Source: an uncultured Saprospiraceae bacterium (GTDB taxonomy: Bacteria > Bacteroidota > Bacteroidia > Chitinophagales > Saprospiraceae). From it: DNA of 25,688 nt. The number at the start of each line of letters is the position of its first letter. The stretch's first letter is position 1. Both the position numbers and the translations under genes were made by a program. The stretch lies in contig CALBVQ010000137.1 of assembly GCA_937969485.1 (NCBI GenBank), forward strand, positions 1 through 25,688, written 5' to 3'. Below the pieces are notes generated by a model. That model ran no database searches. It saw only the letters and a list, made by a program, of their open reading frames with translations, and had not been told where the DNA came from. Below are positions 1-7,979 of the stretch, piece by piece.

Positions 1-89
1 GGTGTCACATTGGTATGTTATCGGTAGCGTCATATTTTTCCTTGAAACTGACAAAAGTTATATTTTCTGAGGGTCTGTTGTTTTGGAGA

Positions 90-118
90 TTTGGATTATT
101 AATAAAACCTTATTTTTT
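90..118 (+). promoter_or_regulatory. Possible Bacteroidota-type promoter
   Basis: TTTG at 90-93 is followed after 17 nt by TATTTTTT at 111-118, which is close to the Bacteroidota sigma-A pattern TTTG-N17-20-TAnnTTTG (7 of 8 at the -7 box). It sits 18 nt before the ATG at 137, giving a short leader. This placement argues against the longer TTG start at 83. It is a pattern match only. Confidence 0.3.
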
Positions 119-136
119 TCTCTAAATAATTATATC

Positions 137-937
137 ATGCGTAACAGACTTTTATATTCAACGACTTTTCTCCTTATGTCAATTTGTGGTTTTTCACAAT
201 CGTTCTCTTCTTTTGAGTTTGAATTTTCACATGAAACCAAGCAGAATATTGCTGGAGAAGATTACAAGTATGATTTTAAGCTAATTCCTGCCAAAAATTA
301 TCTGGAAGCCAAAAAATTATGGTCTGCTGATGATGGTTCTAGATTCTTAGATGGTGCTGTTATGAATGGATCCGCAGAATCAGGTTCTGTGTTTGTTGAT
401 TTGGTTAGTGACTTCTTGGGGCCTTTGAGAGTCTCATTAGCGACAACGGTTTCATCTGTTGATTCTACGACAAGTGAAAATATAAGTGTTGAGAAATTTA
501 TAAGTGGTGGTGGATTAGGAGTAATTAATTCAATCTTTGTCGGTCCTACATTGACATGGAATCAAGGAGATTCATACATTACGACAATTTTGAATCCTAG
601 GTTGAGCTGTGATGCTCCTGCGCTAGGGTCAAGTGCAGAACTAATTAACTTCAATGGTGACTTGGGTATCGAACTGAAGCTTAACATTCCACTACAGGAA
701 AATAAATTAGGCCTAATTGGGAGTTATAGAGTTGGTTCAGTTGTGGGAAGTAATAATTTCTATGAAGCTATAGATCATGCTGAAAAATCAATTTTTACAT
801 ACTCCCAAGTTAGTGTCGGAATTTCGATTCCAAATTCTAATATTGCGATATTATACAATAAAGTACTACATGGACCAGATTCACTATTTGACATAAGTAC
901 TTTAGGACGAGTCTCAGTTTCATTTTTTGGCAGGTAA
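137..937 (+). CDS. Exported hypothetical protein, possibly outer-membrane barrel-like
   Basis: This encodes a protein of about 266 residues that I do not recognise. I chose the ATG at 137 rather than the in-frame TTG at 83 because it directly begins a clean signal peptide: MRNR, then a hydrophobic stretch, then a likely cleavage site after GFSQ near residue 21. The mature part is rich in Ser, Gly and Asn, with alternating hydrophobic residues, and ends in VSVSFFGR. This hints at a small beta-barrel or beta-rich envelope protein, but no family motif is visible. It stands alone on the plus strand and converges with the toxin operon, whose last gene ends at 1191. Export is a good inference from the N-terminus; the barrel idea is weak. 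Confidence 0.6.
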   Translation: MRNRLLYSTTFLLMSICGFSQSFSSFEFEFSHETKQNIAGEDYKYDFKLIPAKNYLEAKKLWSADDGSRFLDGAVMNGSAESGSVFVDLVSDFLGPLRVSLATTVSSVDSTTSENISVEKFISGGGLGVINSIFVGPTLTWNQGDSYITTILNPRLSCDAPALGSSAELINFNGDLGIELKLNIPLQENKLGLIGSYRVGSVVGSNNFYEAIDHAEKSIFTYSQVSVGISIPNSNIAILYNKVLHGPDSLFDISTLGRVSVSFFGR

Positions 938-960
938 GTCAATCAAACTTAATATTATAC

Positions 961-1075
961 TACTGCCCATTTTCATACAACTTTTGTTCCACGAACAAAC
1001 CGTCAACTAGAGGGAGCGAACCAAAGCATTCGAACGGGCAGTATTGCAACTTCCCAATCTTGAGTGTAACACTCA
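961..1075. repeat. Nested fold-back structures between convergent genes
   Basis: TACTGCCC at 961-968 is matched by its reverse complement GGGCAGTA at 1036-1043. Inside it, TTTGTTC-CAC-GAACAAA at about 983-999 is a perfect 7-bp hairpin. Just outside, TGAGTG-TAA-CACTCA at about 1061-1075 is a perfect 6-bp hairpin. They fill the gap between two convergent transcription units. They could be termination or decay structures, or a degenerate mobile palindrome. No protein is called here. Confidence 0.35.
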
Positions 1076-1134
1076 TTGAATTCCTAAAGCACATCTCTAT
1101 TACAATAACAAAATTAGAATCCAGGAGTCTTTTC

Positions 1135-1153
1135 TTTTGGGTTAAACCCAAAA
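1135..1153. terminator. Bidirectional hairpin TTTTGGGTT-A-AACCCAAAA
   Basis: This is a perfect 9-bp inverted repeat with a T-rich 5' flank and a run of about ten A on the 3' side. It can therefore act as an intrinsic terminator for the minus-strand toxin operon (U-tract on the minus transcript), and less well for the plus-strand gene. It belongs to a family of similar hairpins at 7922, 9698 and 11136. Confidence 0.55.
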
Positions 1154-1190
1154 AAAAAATAGAACCTTAAAAAGTCTGGCTACGTAATAC

Positions 1191-2213
1191 CTATGTTAAT
1201 ACCCCGCTGATCGCTACTCGGACTGCGCGCTTCAACATGTGTGGTGCAGTGACTCTGCCCGCACAATTTTTCTGTTTCCAAGAGCCATAAGTGTAACTAT
1301 TCTCCTCATCAAATTTGCTACTTGTCCACCACTCTACTGAACCAAATGCTTCTTCCATAGACCATGGTGACACATTGTAGCTTTGATCCTCAATCTGATT
1401 TCCCCATGGATACAATCTACCTGTTTGCCCTCTACTCGCCATTTCTGAAGTATGCACTGAAGGTACAATCAGCTTAGTATCATATTTCTTCGAGAGAAAT
1501 GCCACTAAATCTCTCATTTCTTGATAATCCAGATAGAGGTAATCTTTTTTCGACGGCACCTTCAACGGTTGTAAGGCTAATGGGAATTTCGAAATAAAAA
1601 AACCAGATTTGATTTTTGTATGTTCTGTTGGATTTTCGGGAACTGAAGAAGAACCTATCCAATGTGCAAAAGGAGGAACATGTACAAATTCGATCTTGGA
1701 ATCTTTTAAATAATACTTGTGATTAATCAATCTGATTGATGCAGGCATGTGTGGTTCAACTGGTCTTATTCCATTCGGAATCATCATCGAGTTAAGGAAC
1801 AGAGACAAATCAGTTGCTCTATCAATCTTCTTACGCAAAATACAATGTAGAATATAAACTTCACGATTTATGAAGGGAGCTGCTTGCAATCTAAGAGGCT
1901 TTAAAGTAGAACTTAGATAGTCAATTATCACTTTTTGGACCTGTTGAATTAACGGATAAATCTCAGCATTTACTTCATTTCTAGATTTGAAAAAGAACTT
2001 AGTATTTCGAACTACTGGCAATAGTTTTTTCAATCCAAAATGCGCACAAGCCAACATACAGTTTAGTTGCATTTCCCAGTCATTGACTGACATGCCTTTC
2101 TCGAAAACTTGAACCATCGCTCGATTAGCTTTCTTATTATCATACATCAACCAACGGATAGAATCTCGCTCTAAATACAGTCGTTCAATCGAATTATTAG
2201 TGTCATGGACCAT
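1191..2213 (-). CDS. FGE/sulfatase-modifying-factor-like protein (C-type-lectin fold), third gene of toxin operon
   Basis: This is a 340-residue cytosolic protein without a signal peptide. Residues about 10-145 are helical and could be a short helical-repeat region. Residues about 155-340 match the formylglycine-generating-enzyme/SUMF1 fold: GFFISKFPL near 204-212, LYPWGN at 267-272, GSVEWWTSS at 291-299 (family pattern GNVWEWTSS), YGSW at 309-312 and a terminal RAVRVA near 329-334 (family GFRLA). The paired active-site cysteines of true FGE are not evident, so sulfatase maturation is unlikely. A binding or accessory role fits better, since this fold is reused as a ligand-binding scaffold. 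Its ATG lies one nucleotide after the stop of the preceding gene, so it is probably co-transcribed and translationally coupled with it. Fold assignment is fairly sure; function is open. Confidence 0.7.
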   Translation of the reverse strand: MVHDTNNSIERLYLERDSIRWLMYDNKKANRAMVQVFEKGMSVNDWEMQLNCMLACAHFGLKKLLPVVRNTKFFFKSRNEVNAEIYPLIQQVQKVIIDYLSSTLKPLRLQAAPFINREVYILHCILRKKIDRATDLSLFLNSMMIPNGIRPVEPHMPASIRLINHKYYLKDSKIEFVHVPPFAHWIGSSSVPENPTEHTKIKSGFFISKFPLALQPLKVPSKKDYLYLDYQEMRDLVAFLSKKYDTKLIVPSVHTSEMASRGQTGRLYPWGNQIEDQSYNVSPWSMEEAFGSVEWWTSSKFDEENSYTYGSWKQKNCAGRVTAPHMLKRAVRVAISGVLT

Positions 2214-2214
2214 A

Positions 2215-2754
2215 TCAACCTAGGTTTTTGAAAGGAAATGTTTTTTGAGATTTACTGAGAGGCCATGGACATTTTACAAGACTAAAGATTGTACACAAGG
2301 TAGGCATGGGGTCTGAAAATCTGTCATCCGGTGGCGTATTTATTTGATAATTCAATAAGTATCCTGTGTCTTTAATTTGAGCATAGGCTAACTTAATTGA
2401 GGGCAAGTACTTATACATCTTTTTTTCAATTCCCTTACCCTTAGGTTTTTGTAACAGTTTCAACTTTGAATTGCTTTGGAATAGTATAGAATCAGCCACC
2501 AATGAAGATAAAACTTCAAGATCTACCTCAGGTAAATTATCTGAATTGACATCCGGCAAGAAATAGAATTTCCCGTCTACAAACTTTGATGCCTTCTTCG
2601 AGCTATATTTCAGTTTGACGTTGTTACTTAGTTCCAAGTCCCATGCTTCATTATAATTAAAAGTCACTGGTAATTTCTTCACTTGTTTATCGGTGAAATC
2701 AAACGTGCTCTTTTGAGGTGCCGAAACATATTTTATCTTAAATTTAGAAATCAA
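2215..2754 (-). CDS. Orphan 179-residue protein, candidate immunity to the upstream toxin
   Basis: I recognise no family. The protein is Lys-rich (for example KLKLLQKPKGKGIEKKMYKY), has no signal peptide or membrane segment, and has a Pro/Cys-containing tail (MPTLCTIFSLVKCPWPL). The only sensible start is TTG at 2754, because no in-frame ATG occurs until the middle of the protein. It begins 12 nt after the toxin stop codon and is in the same reading frame as the toxin, so it might be reached by re-initiation or stop-codon readthrough. One nucleotide separates it from the next gene. A small cytosolic orphan directly after a toxin gene is the classic position of an immunity protein, but that is inference from location only. 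An alternative is a chaperone or adaptor. Confidence 0.6.
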   Translation of the reverse strand: MISKFKIKYVSAPQKSTFDFTDKQVKKLPVTFNYNEAWDLELSNNVKLKYSSKKASKFVDGKFYFLPDVNSDNLPEVDLEVLSSLVADSILFQSNSKLKLLQKPKGKGIEKKMYKYLPSIKLAYAQIKDTGYLLNYQINTPPDDRFSDPMPTLCTIFSLVKCPWPLSKSQKTFPFKNLG

Positions 2755-2766
2755 ATGTATGTAGTT

Positions 2767-5700
2767 TTATTTATCAATAAGATGATCATATTTACTGTTT
2801 GGAGAATCAAGAATCGTAATTTTTATAAATCCATCTTTTTCTAGCTGAGTCAATGTGATTGAATAAGGACTACCAGGTGCTTTAGGGATACTCCATTCAG
2901 ACTGTATTCCCATTCCATCTAATCCATACCACGGAATTGCTGTTGCCTGGGTGGCGGTAAAATCCAAATCCTTAAGTATTTCAACCTTATAATACACATC
3001 GTATTTTCCGATATCCAAGTTCAGAGCTCTTGATTCAAAAGACTGTCCATCCCCAGCCTCCATTGTGGAGAAGAAAGACCCTGTCAAAACATCTTCTCCT
3101 TCAACATCCATTACAGAACCATATCTATCAAATATTTCTCCTGCTAAGATAGGTTTATTAAACTCATGACCAGTACCTCCATTCGCAGGTGGCCATTTCA
3201 ACAAATGTTTAGAATAATCATACAAAGAAGTAAAATCTTGGTCAATGTACATCTTCCACATCACATTTTTCTGCTCAGTAGTCAAAGTTACACCCTTTTT
3301 CACGGCCAAATTACCCATGAACATCTCCTTCAACTGGTTAGTGGTAGTAACACGATTCCATCTTCTTGTTTCTGGGTTGAAACGCAATCCTTGATTGTAT
3401 TTATTGATTAGCTCATCTGTACTTAATGATGTCTTAGGATTATCAAGTTTAGTTGTTACTAAAAATTCACTAACTGTCATAGAAGAATCATTCCAATCCT
3501 TCACAGCAGTCGTCGTCTCACTTGTATTTTCATGTGATGAACCACCATCTATCAGATGATTAACATCATTGGTATCATCTCCTATACCTCTATCTACAGT
3601 GCCTTCATTACCTTCAACTAAGTTTTCTTCATTTGTATCAGTCCCTTTGGCAGTCCCTAATCCTTCCAAAGCAACATTTGTAACTAAACTTTGAGCAATT
3701 CCCATTGCACCATTCACAGTCAGTGTTTCTAGCATTCTTAAGGATAAATCATCTGTCCCATTTGCTGCAACCCAGTTAGATTCATTCAGCACTTCACCTG
3801 CAATCGTTTGAGAGAAATTCCCTGGAACACTCGCATATGCTTCCGCAATTGTTTTTGCTAGTAAACGTGACCTGAAAGCTGGGTCATTAGTCAGTCTAGT
3901 TAGGTAAGCAGAGCCTTCAATGAGTTCATCACCCATATTTCTAGTCAAACCTGCTGTTGCAGCATCCAACACGCCCAAAGCAATGTCTGTTGCAATTGCC
4001 TCGTTTCCATATGCCCCTCCTTGCATTACTCGCCGCAAGCCTATATTTGCTGCAGATCCTACCGCAGATGATATTATTGCTACTGATAATCCTGAACCAG
4101 CTCCTGCTGTAGCAATTGCTATTACCACACCTATAACCACCGAGGCAATCGTAGTAATCGCACTGGTAATGGCATCAACTTCAGCTCGATATCTTGCGAC
4201 TGAATTATCAAAGGTTTCACTTTCTATCCCTAACAGTGACTCATTGAACAATATATCTTGATCTCCACCATTTTCAGCCTCATCCAAATTGGAATTAAAT
4301 CGCTGCATACGTTCCAGATGAAAACTCATCTCGTCCATCGAGACACCATTTTCACCAGCCATTTCTAATTCGTTCTGATATCTAGCTTGAGCTATTTCAA
4401 GCTCTTCTTCACGATTCGTCGCTACTCCATGATCAAGCATAAGACGGATATCTCTCGCATCTCTCCCTGACAACTCGGTAATTCCCATGATGTGGTCATT
4501 GAATAAGGCTTCACGAAGTGACATCCCATTTAACTTGGTAAACTCTATATCAATAGCAGCTATTTCAGCTACAGTTCTACCTTCTAGTGCCCCTCGAATA
4601 TCATCTAAATCTGTACCCACTCCGTTTATCGCATGCGTAATTGTTTGTGCTGGACTTAATACTCCTTGATTTTCAAGTAAATCGTGAGCATTATCCTCAG
4701 CAGCTCCCACCATATATATATCAATTCCATGCTCCAATGTGATCCCCAAATTTGGAATCTCATCATATTCATTTTGGAAATTCTGCATATTAATTCGAGT
4801 GACTTCCTCTGCTAGAACTGCCATTCTATTGTTGAATTCTCTTTCAATCCGCTCCCTTTCAAAACGATCGGTCACTCCTTCCAATGCCTTTGTTAACTCT
4901 CCTTGATGATTTCGAGTTACTTCTTCTCTAGCTCTTATATTTTGATTCTCTAGAATATCATTAACCGCTTCATCAGAAGTGACAAAATCCGCAAATTCCA
5001 TCACCATTCGACTCGCGTCAATTGCATCCAGATCATTATCAGCAAGTGCATTAAATAGCTCACCTTCACCTCGTTCTTCCAGTAATTCAGTCTCATTATC
5101 AAATGCATTCCTCAATGAACTTGCATTGTCTCCTTCTACTGAATAATTTGAATTATACTCTGTTTCAACCGCTGAATTCCTGTCCCTTATCTTCTGGTTC
5201 AATTCATCATAACTCAATGCACTTGCACCTGGTGCACTTTCTACATCCGTTCTGATATCAGAGTAAACAGCCTCTATCTGATCTTCATTTGTACCAAAGT
5301 CAATTCCCAAGAATGTGCCATGCATAGCTTGATCAAGAGCGTGCGCATCTGCCTCATTTGTATTGGATTGCATCAATGCATTCATCCGCGCTAAGTCATG
5401 GCTATCTTCGTCTAATTCCGAGGTTAATCTAGTTTTTAAGTCCTCTCCATATAGTTTTTTATATTCTGCTGAAATCGCGGCAATTTGTTCCGGAGTCTTA
5501 TTCCTTAATATACTCATTATCGCATCCTCATCAGTCCCAAAATCCACGCCTAAGAACGAATTATCTACTGCTTCTCTTAGAGACGAGGCTATGTAGGCAT
5601 TTTCGTTTCCATTCAATAAAGATTCATATCGCTCTTGATCAAGACCATCCATTTCTGAATCAAGATCCGCCCTGAGATCTCTACGACCATCTCCCTTTAC

Positions 5701-6405
5701 TGTGGCACAATAAAAAGTGTATGTCTTTTCGAGTGCAATTACTTCAAGTGGATTCAATCCTTCTAATGTGGAAAATATCTTTTCTTCGTCAGTCCCTGGC
5801 CAGAATCCCCCAAACATTGCAGTATAAAGCACCGCGACTTTATCATACGCATTGAAGCTAGGATTTCTAAATGAAATAAAAACCTGCAATTCATCGATAG
5901 CAGCCTCATTTACTGGCAAACCCTTTAAAGCGTTTTCAATCCTCAGGTTAATTCCTGCCTGATTAGCCGTTATAAATCCCAGTCGAGCCTGATCTGCCTC
6001 CTCCGAACGCAACATCTGATGCACTTCAGACAATGGCGGCTGAACCAAGGATTGAGTCGTATTCTGTGATGTTGCCCCTGCCATCAGCTTGAACCCGTTA
6101 TATATCTCTTGGAGACAGCTAGTTGTGACTAGCCCCTTTATAGTAGGCATAGCTTCTAGCCGACCTTCATACATGTTAGCAAACAAAGCGGCTTTAAATA
6201 ACGCCAAATCTGTACTCGGTGCAAAGATCATATACTCTGCATAAGAATCGAAAACAGTCTCATTAGTGTTTGAGTCAGAGGGATCGCCACCACTATTCAA
6301 CCTATATGGAGCTGCAGGAAGCAACGCTGATCCTTCACTACCTTCTATTTCATTACCATTGGCAACAGTACTTGTATTAATTACCGTCCTATCGTTTTCA
6401 TGCAT
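2767..6405 (-). CDS. Large annexin-repeat protein with C-terminal TNT-like NAD+ glycohydrolase toxin domain
   Basis: This 1212-residue protein has no Sec signal peptide. Residues 1-50 look disordered. Annexin-like repeats carrying the GTDE-type loop start near 204 (GTDEEKIF), 290 (GTDEDAIMSIL, then AEYKKLYGEDLKTRLTSEL), 371 (GTNEDQIEAV) and 597 (GTDLDDIRGAL). A charged helical, possibly coiled-coil, stretch covers about 440-550. Residues about 743-795 are strongly hydrophobic and run into GGAYGNEAIATDIALGVLDAATAGL, which resembles the pre-toxin region of large injected bacterial toxins as I remember them. After a Thr/Asn/Glu-rich linker, residues about 1066-1200 resemble the tuberculosis necrotizing toxin (TNT) domain: KWPPANGG, DRYGS at 1093-1097, YKVEILKDL, IPWYGLDGMGIQSEW with candidate catalytic Gln1168, and LEKDGFIK. 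TNT domains hydrolyse NAD+. It heads a three-gene operon. Delivery by a contractile injection system is inference. Confidence 0.75.
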   Translation of the reverse strand: MHENDRTVINTSTVANGNEIEGSEGSALLPAAPYRLNSGGDPSDSNTNETVFDSYAEYMIFAPSTDLALFKAALFANMYEGRLEAMPTIKGLVTTSCLQEIYNGFKLMAGATSQNTTQSLVQPPLSEVHQMLRSEEADQARLGFITANQAGINLRIENALKGLPVNEAAIDELQVFISFRNPSFNAYDKVAVLYTAMFGGFWPGTDEEKIFSTLEGLNPLEVIALEKTYTFYCATVKGDGRRDLRADLDSEMDGLDQERYESLLNGNENAYIASSLREAVDNSFLGVDFGTDEDAIMSILRNKTPEQIAAISAEYKKLYGEDLKTRLTSELDEDSHDLARMNALMQSNTNEADAHALDQAMHGTFLGIDFGTNEDQIEAVYSDIRTDVESAPGASALSYDELNQKIRDRNSAVETEYNSNYSVEGDNASSLRNAFDNETELLEERGEGELFNALADNDLDAIDASRMVMEFADFVTSDEAVNDILENQNIRAREEVTRNHQGELTKALEGVTDRFERERIEREFNNRMAVLAEEVTRINMQNFQNEYDEIPNLGITLEHGIDIYMVGAAEDNAHDLLENQGVLSPAQTITHAINGVGTDLDDIRGALEGRTVAEIAAIDIEFTKLNGMSLREALFNDHIMGITELSGRDARDIRLMLDHGVATNREEELEIAQARYQNELEMAGENGVSMDEMSFHLERMQRFNSNLDEAENGGDQDILFNESLLGIESETFDNSVARYRAEVDAITSAITTIASVVIGVVIAIATAGAGSGLSVAIISSAVGSAANIGLRRVMQGGAYGNEAIATDIALGVLDAATAGLTRNMGDELIEGSAYLTRLTNDPAFRSRLLAKTIAEAYASVPGNFSQTIAGEVLNESNWVAANGTDDLSLRMLETLTVNGAMGIAQSLVTNVALEGLGTAKGTDTNEENLVEGNEGTVDRGIGDDTNDVNHLIDGGSSHENTSETTTAVKDWNDSSMTVSEFLVTTKLDNPKTSLSTDELINKYNQGLRFNPETRRWNRVTTTNQLKEMFMGNLAVKKGVTLTTEQKNVMWKMYIDQDFTSLYDYSKHLLKWPPANGGTGHEFNKPILAGEIFDRYGSVMDVEGEDVLTGSFFSTMEAGDGQSFESRALNLDIGKYDVYYKVEILKDLDFTATQATAIPWYGLDGMGIQSEWSIPKAPGSPYSITLTQLEKDGFIKITILDSPNSKYDHLIDK

Positions 6406-6466
6406 CTGTCGAAAATCTTTTGGACTTGTAAGGTAAATATTAATTTACTTAGAATCAAGTTCCCTA

Positions 6467-6494
6467 AACCCGAATCATGCATTAGGTTTTCGTC
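6467..6494 (+). repeat. Dispersed REP-like repeat, copy A
   Basis: The sequence reads AACCCGAATCATGCATTA followed by GGTTTTCGTC. It matches copies at 10801, 13641/13820 (the two ends of a longer element) and 25662. Confidence 0.7.
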
Positions 6495-6573
6495 CTATCC
6501 TTGCGTTTTCTGCTTTGTACTTGATTTAATAATTCTTGAAAATAAGGTGAAACCTTAGAACAGAATTGGTATT

Positions 6574-6744
6574 AAACCCAAATTATCAATTGGAAAATTT
6601 ATTACGTCTTGAACTTCCTGCGAAATATAACGCTTCGCTAATTTTCACTCACTCATCATAGCGATGCTATGCCTCATTCATAAAAACTTATATTTCATTG
6701 GTAGTTCAAGCCTCATTACAACCTTCCAATTAATAAATTGGGTT
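6574..6744. repeat. 171-bp imperfect palindrome (MITE-like or large hairpin)
   Basis: The left arm from 6574 and the reverse complement of the right arm ending at 6744 share blocks in the same order: ACCCAA, AATTGGAA, CTTGAACT, and GAAATATAA. The exact middle carries a perfect CATAGC-GAT-GCTATG hairpin at 6657-6671. The symmetry over about 65-bp arms is too ordered for a simple terminator and resembles a non-autonomous palindromic element. It lies 169 nt upstream of the toxin start. I see no open frame in it and no clear target-site duplication. Confidence 0.6.
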
Positions 6745-6803
6745 GAAATATTTCAGCCCAATCCTTGATTTGTATTTCCACTCTAGGATTAATACGTAAA
6801 AAA

Positions 6804-7865
6804 TTATTCCCTCCCGTATCCCTCTCTAATCACTTGCTCCGCCTCCTTGCCTAATGGAGTAAAATCATAATCTGTATTTGGGCTACGACGCTCTGAAAGA
6901 TCTCCACGTAACTGCCATATGTGCGCTCCTTGAAACCAATTCTGTGGCCACACTTTCTCGAAAAATGCCCGATAACTATTGGATTGTGTTTCATAAGAGG
7001 CCGGAACTGTATAGTCATTACCGTAATCGATCCATACCCACGGCTCAGTCGCCGCATCAACGGTACTTTTATAGCCTACCTCCGTGAAAACTACCTGCTT
7101 CCTGTATTTCTTATGAATCGCCTCTATAGAAGATAAATGCCTTGTCCATCCTTCTGAAATCTCTTGAACATTCGGTGAATCATGGTCAACTAACGGAAAA
7201 TATGCTTGAATTCCTATATAATCCAGTTCCCCCCAAAATCCAATATTTTCATATTCCTCATACCAATTGGCCGCATAGGTAATCCTACCTTTATAAATTC
7301 CGCGAACCTCCTTTATTAACCTATCCCAATACTCAGGCTTCTCAAGGGTTAATCTCGTAAACTCAGCACCAATACAAAACATCTGTGCTCCTGAAAACTC
7401 TGCTATGCGTGCATACCGCAAGATAAATTCCATGTAACTCTCACTCCACTTCTTCCAGTTCTCGTCTGATGTAGGAAAAATATCAGACCGCCATTTACCA
7501 TTTGTTGGTTCATGCATCCATACATGAGGCTTCAAGAAAACCTTAAAACCTGCCGCTTGAATACTATTTATTCTTTCAACATAAAGAGAATCCCTTTCCT
7601 GCGAATTTCCACGATTCCTTCTATTGTGCCTAACTTCCGGACTATCATAATCTTCTTGACTCGCGTAGGGCACTAATGTTACCCAGTCGATATTGTTCCG
7701 AGTTAAAAAATCAAAATTTGACGTGTCAATTCTACCGAATACATGCGCACCCCTTTGTTTTTGTTCAGAAGACATAGCTGTATTTCCCTTTGAATGGTCT
7801 GGAAAAGAGCAGTTATTTACTAGAAGTAACGATAGAAAGAGCAAAAAAAAGAGGACTATTCGCAC
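6804..7865 (-). CDS. GH113-like (beta-mannanase-type) TIM-barrel lipoprotein
   Basis: This 353-residue protein starts at GTG. The N-terminus (MRIVLFFLLFLSLLLVNNCS) is a lipoprotein signal with the likely lipidated Cys19. The remainder reads as a glycoside-hydrolase TIM barrel: VTLVPYA, GFKVFLKPHVWM, an acid/base candidate Glu168 in MFCIGAEFTRL at the end of strand 4, YIGIQAYFPL, and a nucleophile candidate Glu262 in VVFTEVGYKS. This arrangement is that of clan GH-A and is closest in my memory to family GH113 endo-beta-mannanases and their relatives. It probably acts at the cell surface or in the periplasm on mannan-like glycans. It stands on the minus strand after the propeller gene, separated by hairpins, so it may be an independent unit. 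Substrate is not proven. Confidence 0.75.
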   Translation of the reverse strand: MRIVLFFLLFLSLLLVNNCSFPDHSKGNTAMSSEQKQRGAHVFGRIDTSNFDFLTRNNIDWVTLVPYASQEDYDSPEVRHNRRNRGNSQERDSLYVERINSIQAAGFKVFLKPHVWMHEPTNGKWRSDIFPTSDENWKKWSESYMEFILRYARIAEFSGAQMFCIGAEFTRLTLEKPEYWDRLIKEVRGIYKGRITYAANWYEEYENIGFWGELDYIGIQAYFPLVDHDSPNVQEISEGWTRHLSSIEAIHKKYRKQVVFTEVGYKSTVDAATEPWVWIDYGNDYTVPASYETQSNSYRAFFEKVWPQNWFQGAHIWQLRGDLSERRSPNTDYDFTPLGKEAEQVIREGYGRE

Positions 7866-7921
7866 AAGTAATTTTTGTATACAGTTACATAATATTATTC
7901 GATCCGCTGATAAAAAGTCCT

Positions 7922-7939
7922 TTTGGGGTTAACCCCAAA
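7922..7939. terminator. Perfect palindrome TTTGGGGTTAACCCCAAA
   Basis: This 18-bp perfect palindrome is flanked by AAAAAGTCC on the left and GAAAAC on the right. It lies 41 nt beyond the stop of the propeller gene and upstream of the GH113-like gene. On the minus transcript it forms a GC-containing hairpin, which fits termination after the upstream gene. It is a member of the TTTGGG...CCCAAA family. Confidence 0.5.
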
Positions 7940-7961
7940 GAAAACTCCTAGCCATAACATT

Positions 7962-7973
7962 CTCGAAAACGAG
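7962..7973 (-). terminator. Short hairpin CTCG-TTTT-CGAG after propeller gene
   Basis: This is a 4-bp stem with a TTTT loop, starting 7 nt beyond the stop codon at 7980-7982. It is weak on its own and probably works with the 7922-7939 palindrome. Confidence 0.3.
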
Positions 7974-7979
7974 TCTTCA

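Larger units (their letters stand above)
6406..6803. other. Gene-free interval with REP copy and long palindrome
   Basis: This is a 398-nt gap between the toxin start and the 3' end of the GH113-like gene. It holds a dispersed repeat at 6467-6494 and a 171-bp imperfect palindrome at 6574-6744, both listed separately. The toxin promoter should lie in 6406-6570, but I find no convincing TTTG/TAnnTTTG pair. No ORF of note is seen. Confidence 0.6.

Noticed and set aside
960..1151. 63-codon minus-strand frame between the first gene and the toxin operon
   Set aside because: It runs through the fold-back structures and the A-tailed terminator hairpin, and its sequence shows no domain or export signal.
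3920..4261. 113-codon plus-strand frame within the toxin gene
   Set aside because: It is the antisense shadow of the hydrophobic and charged segment of the 1212-residue protein; composition follows the sense codons.
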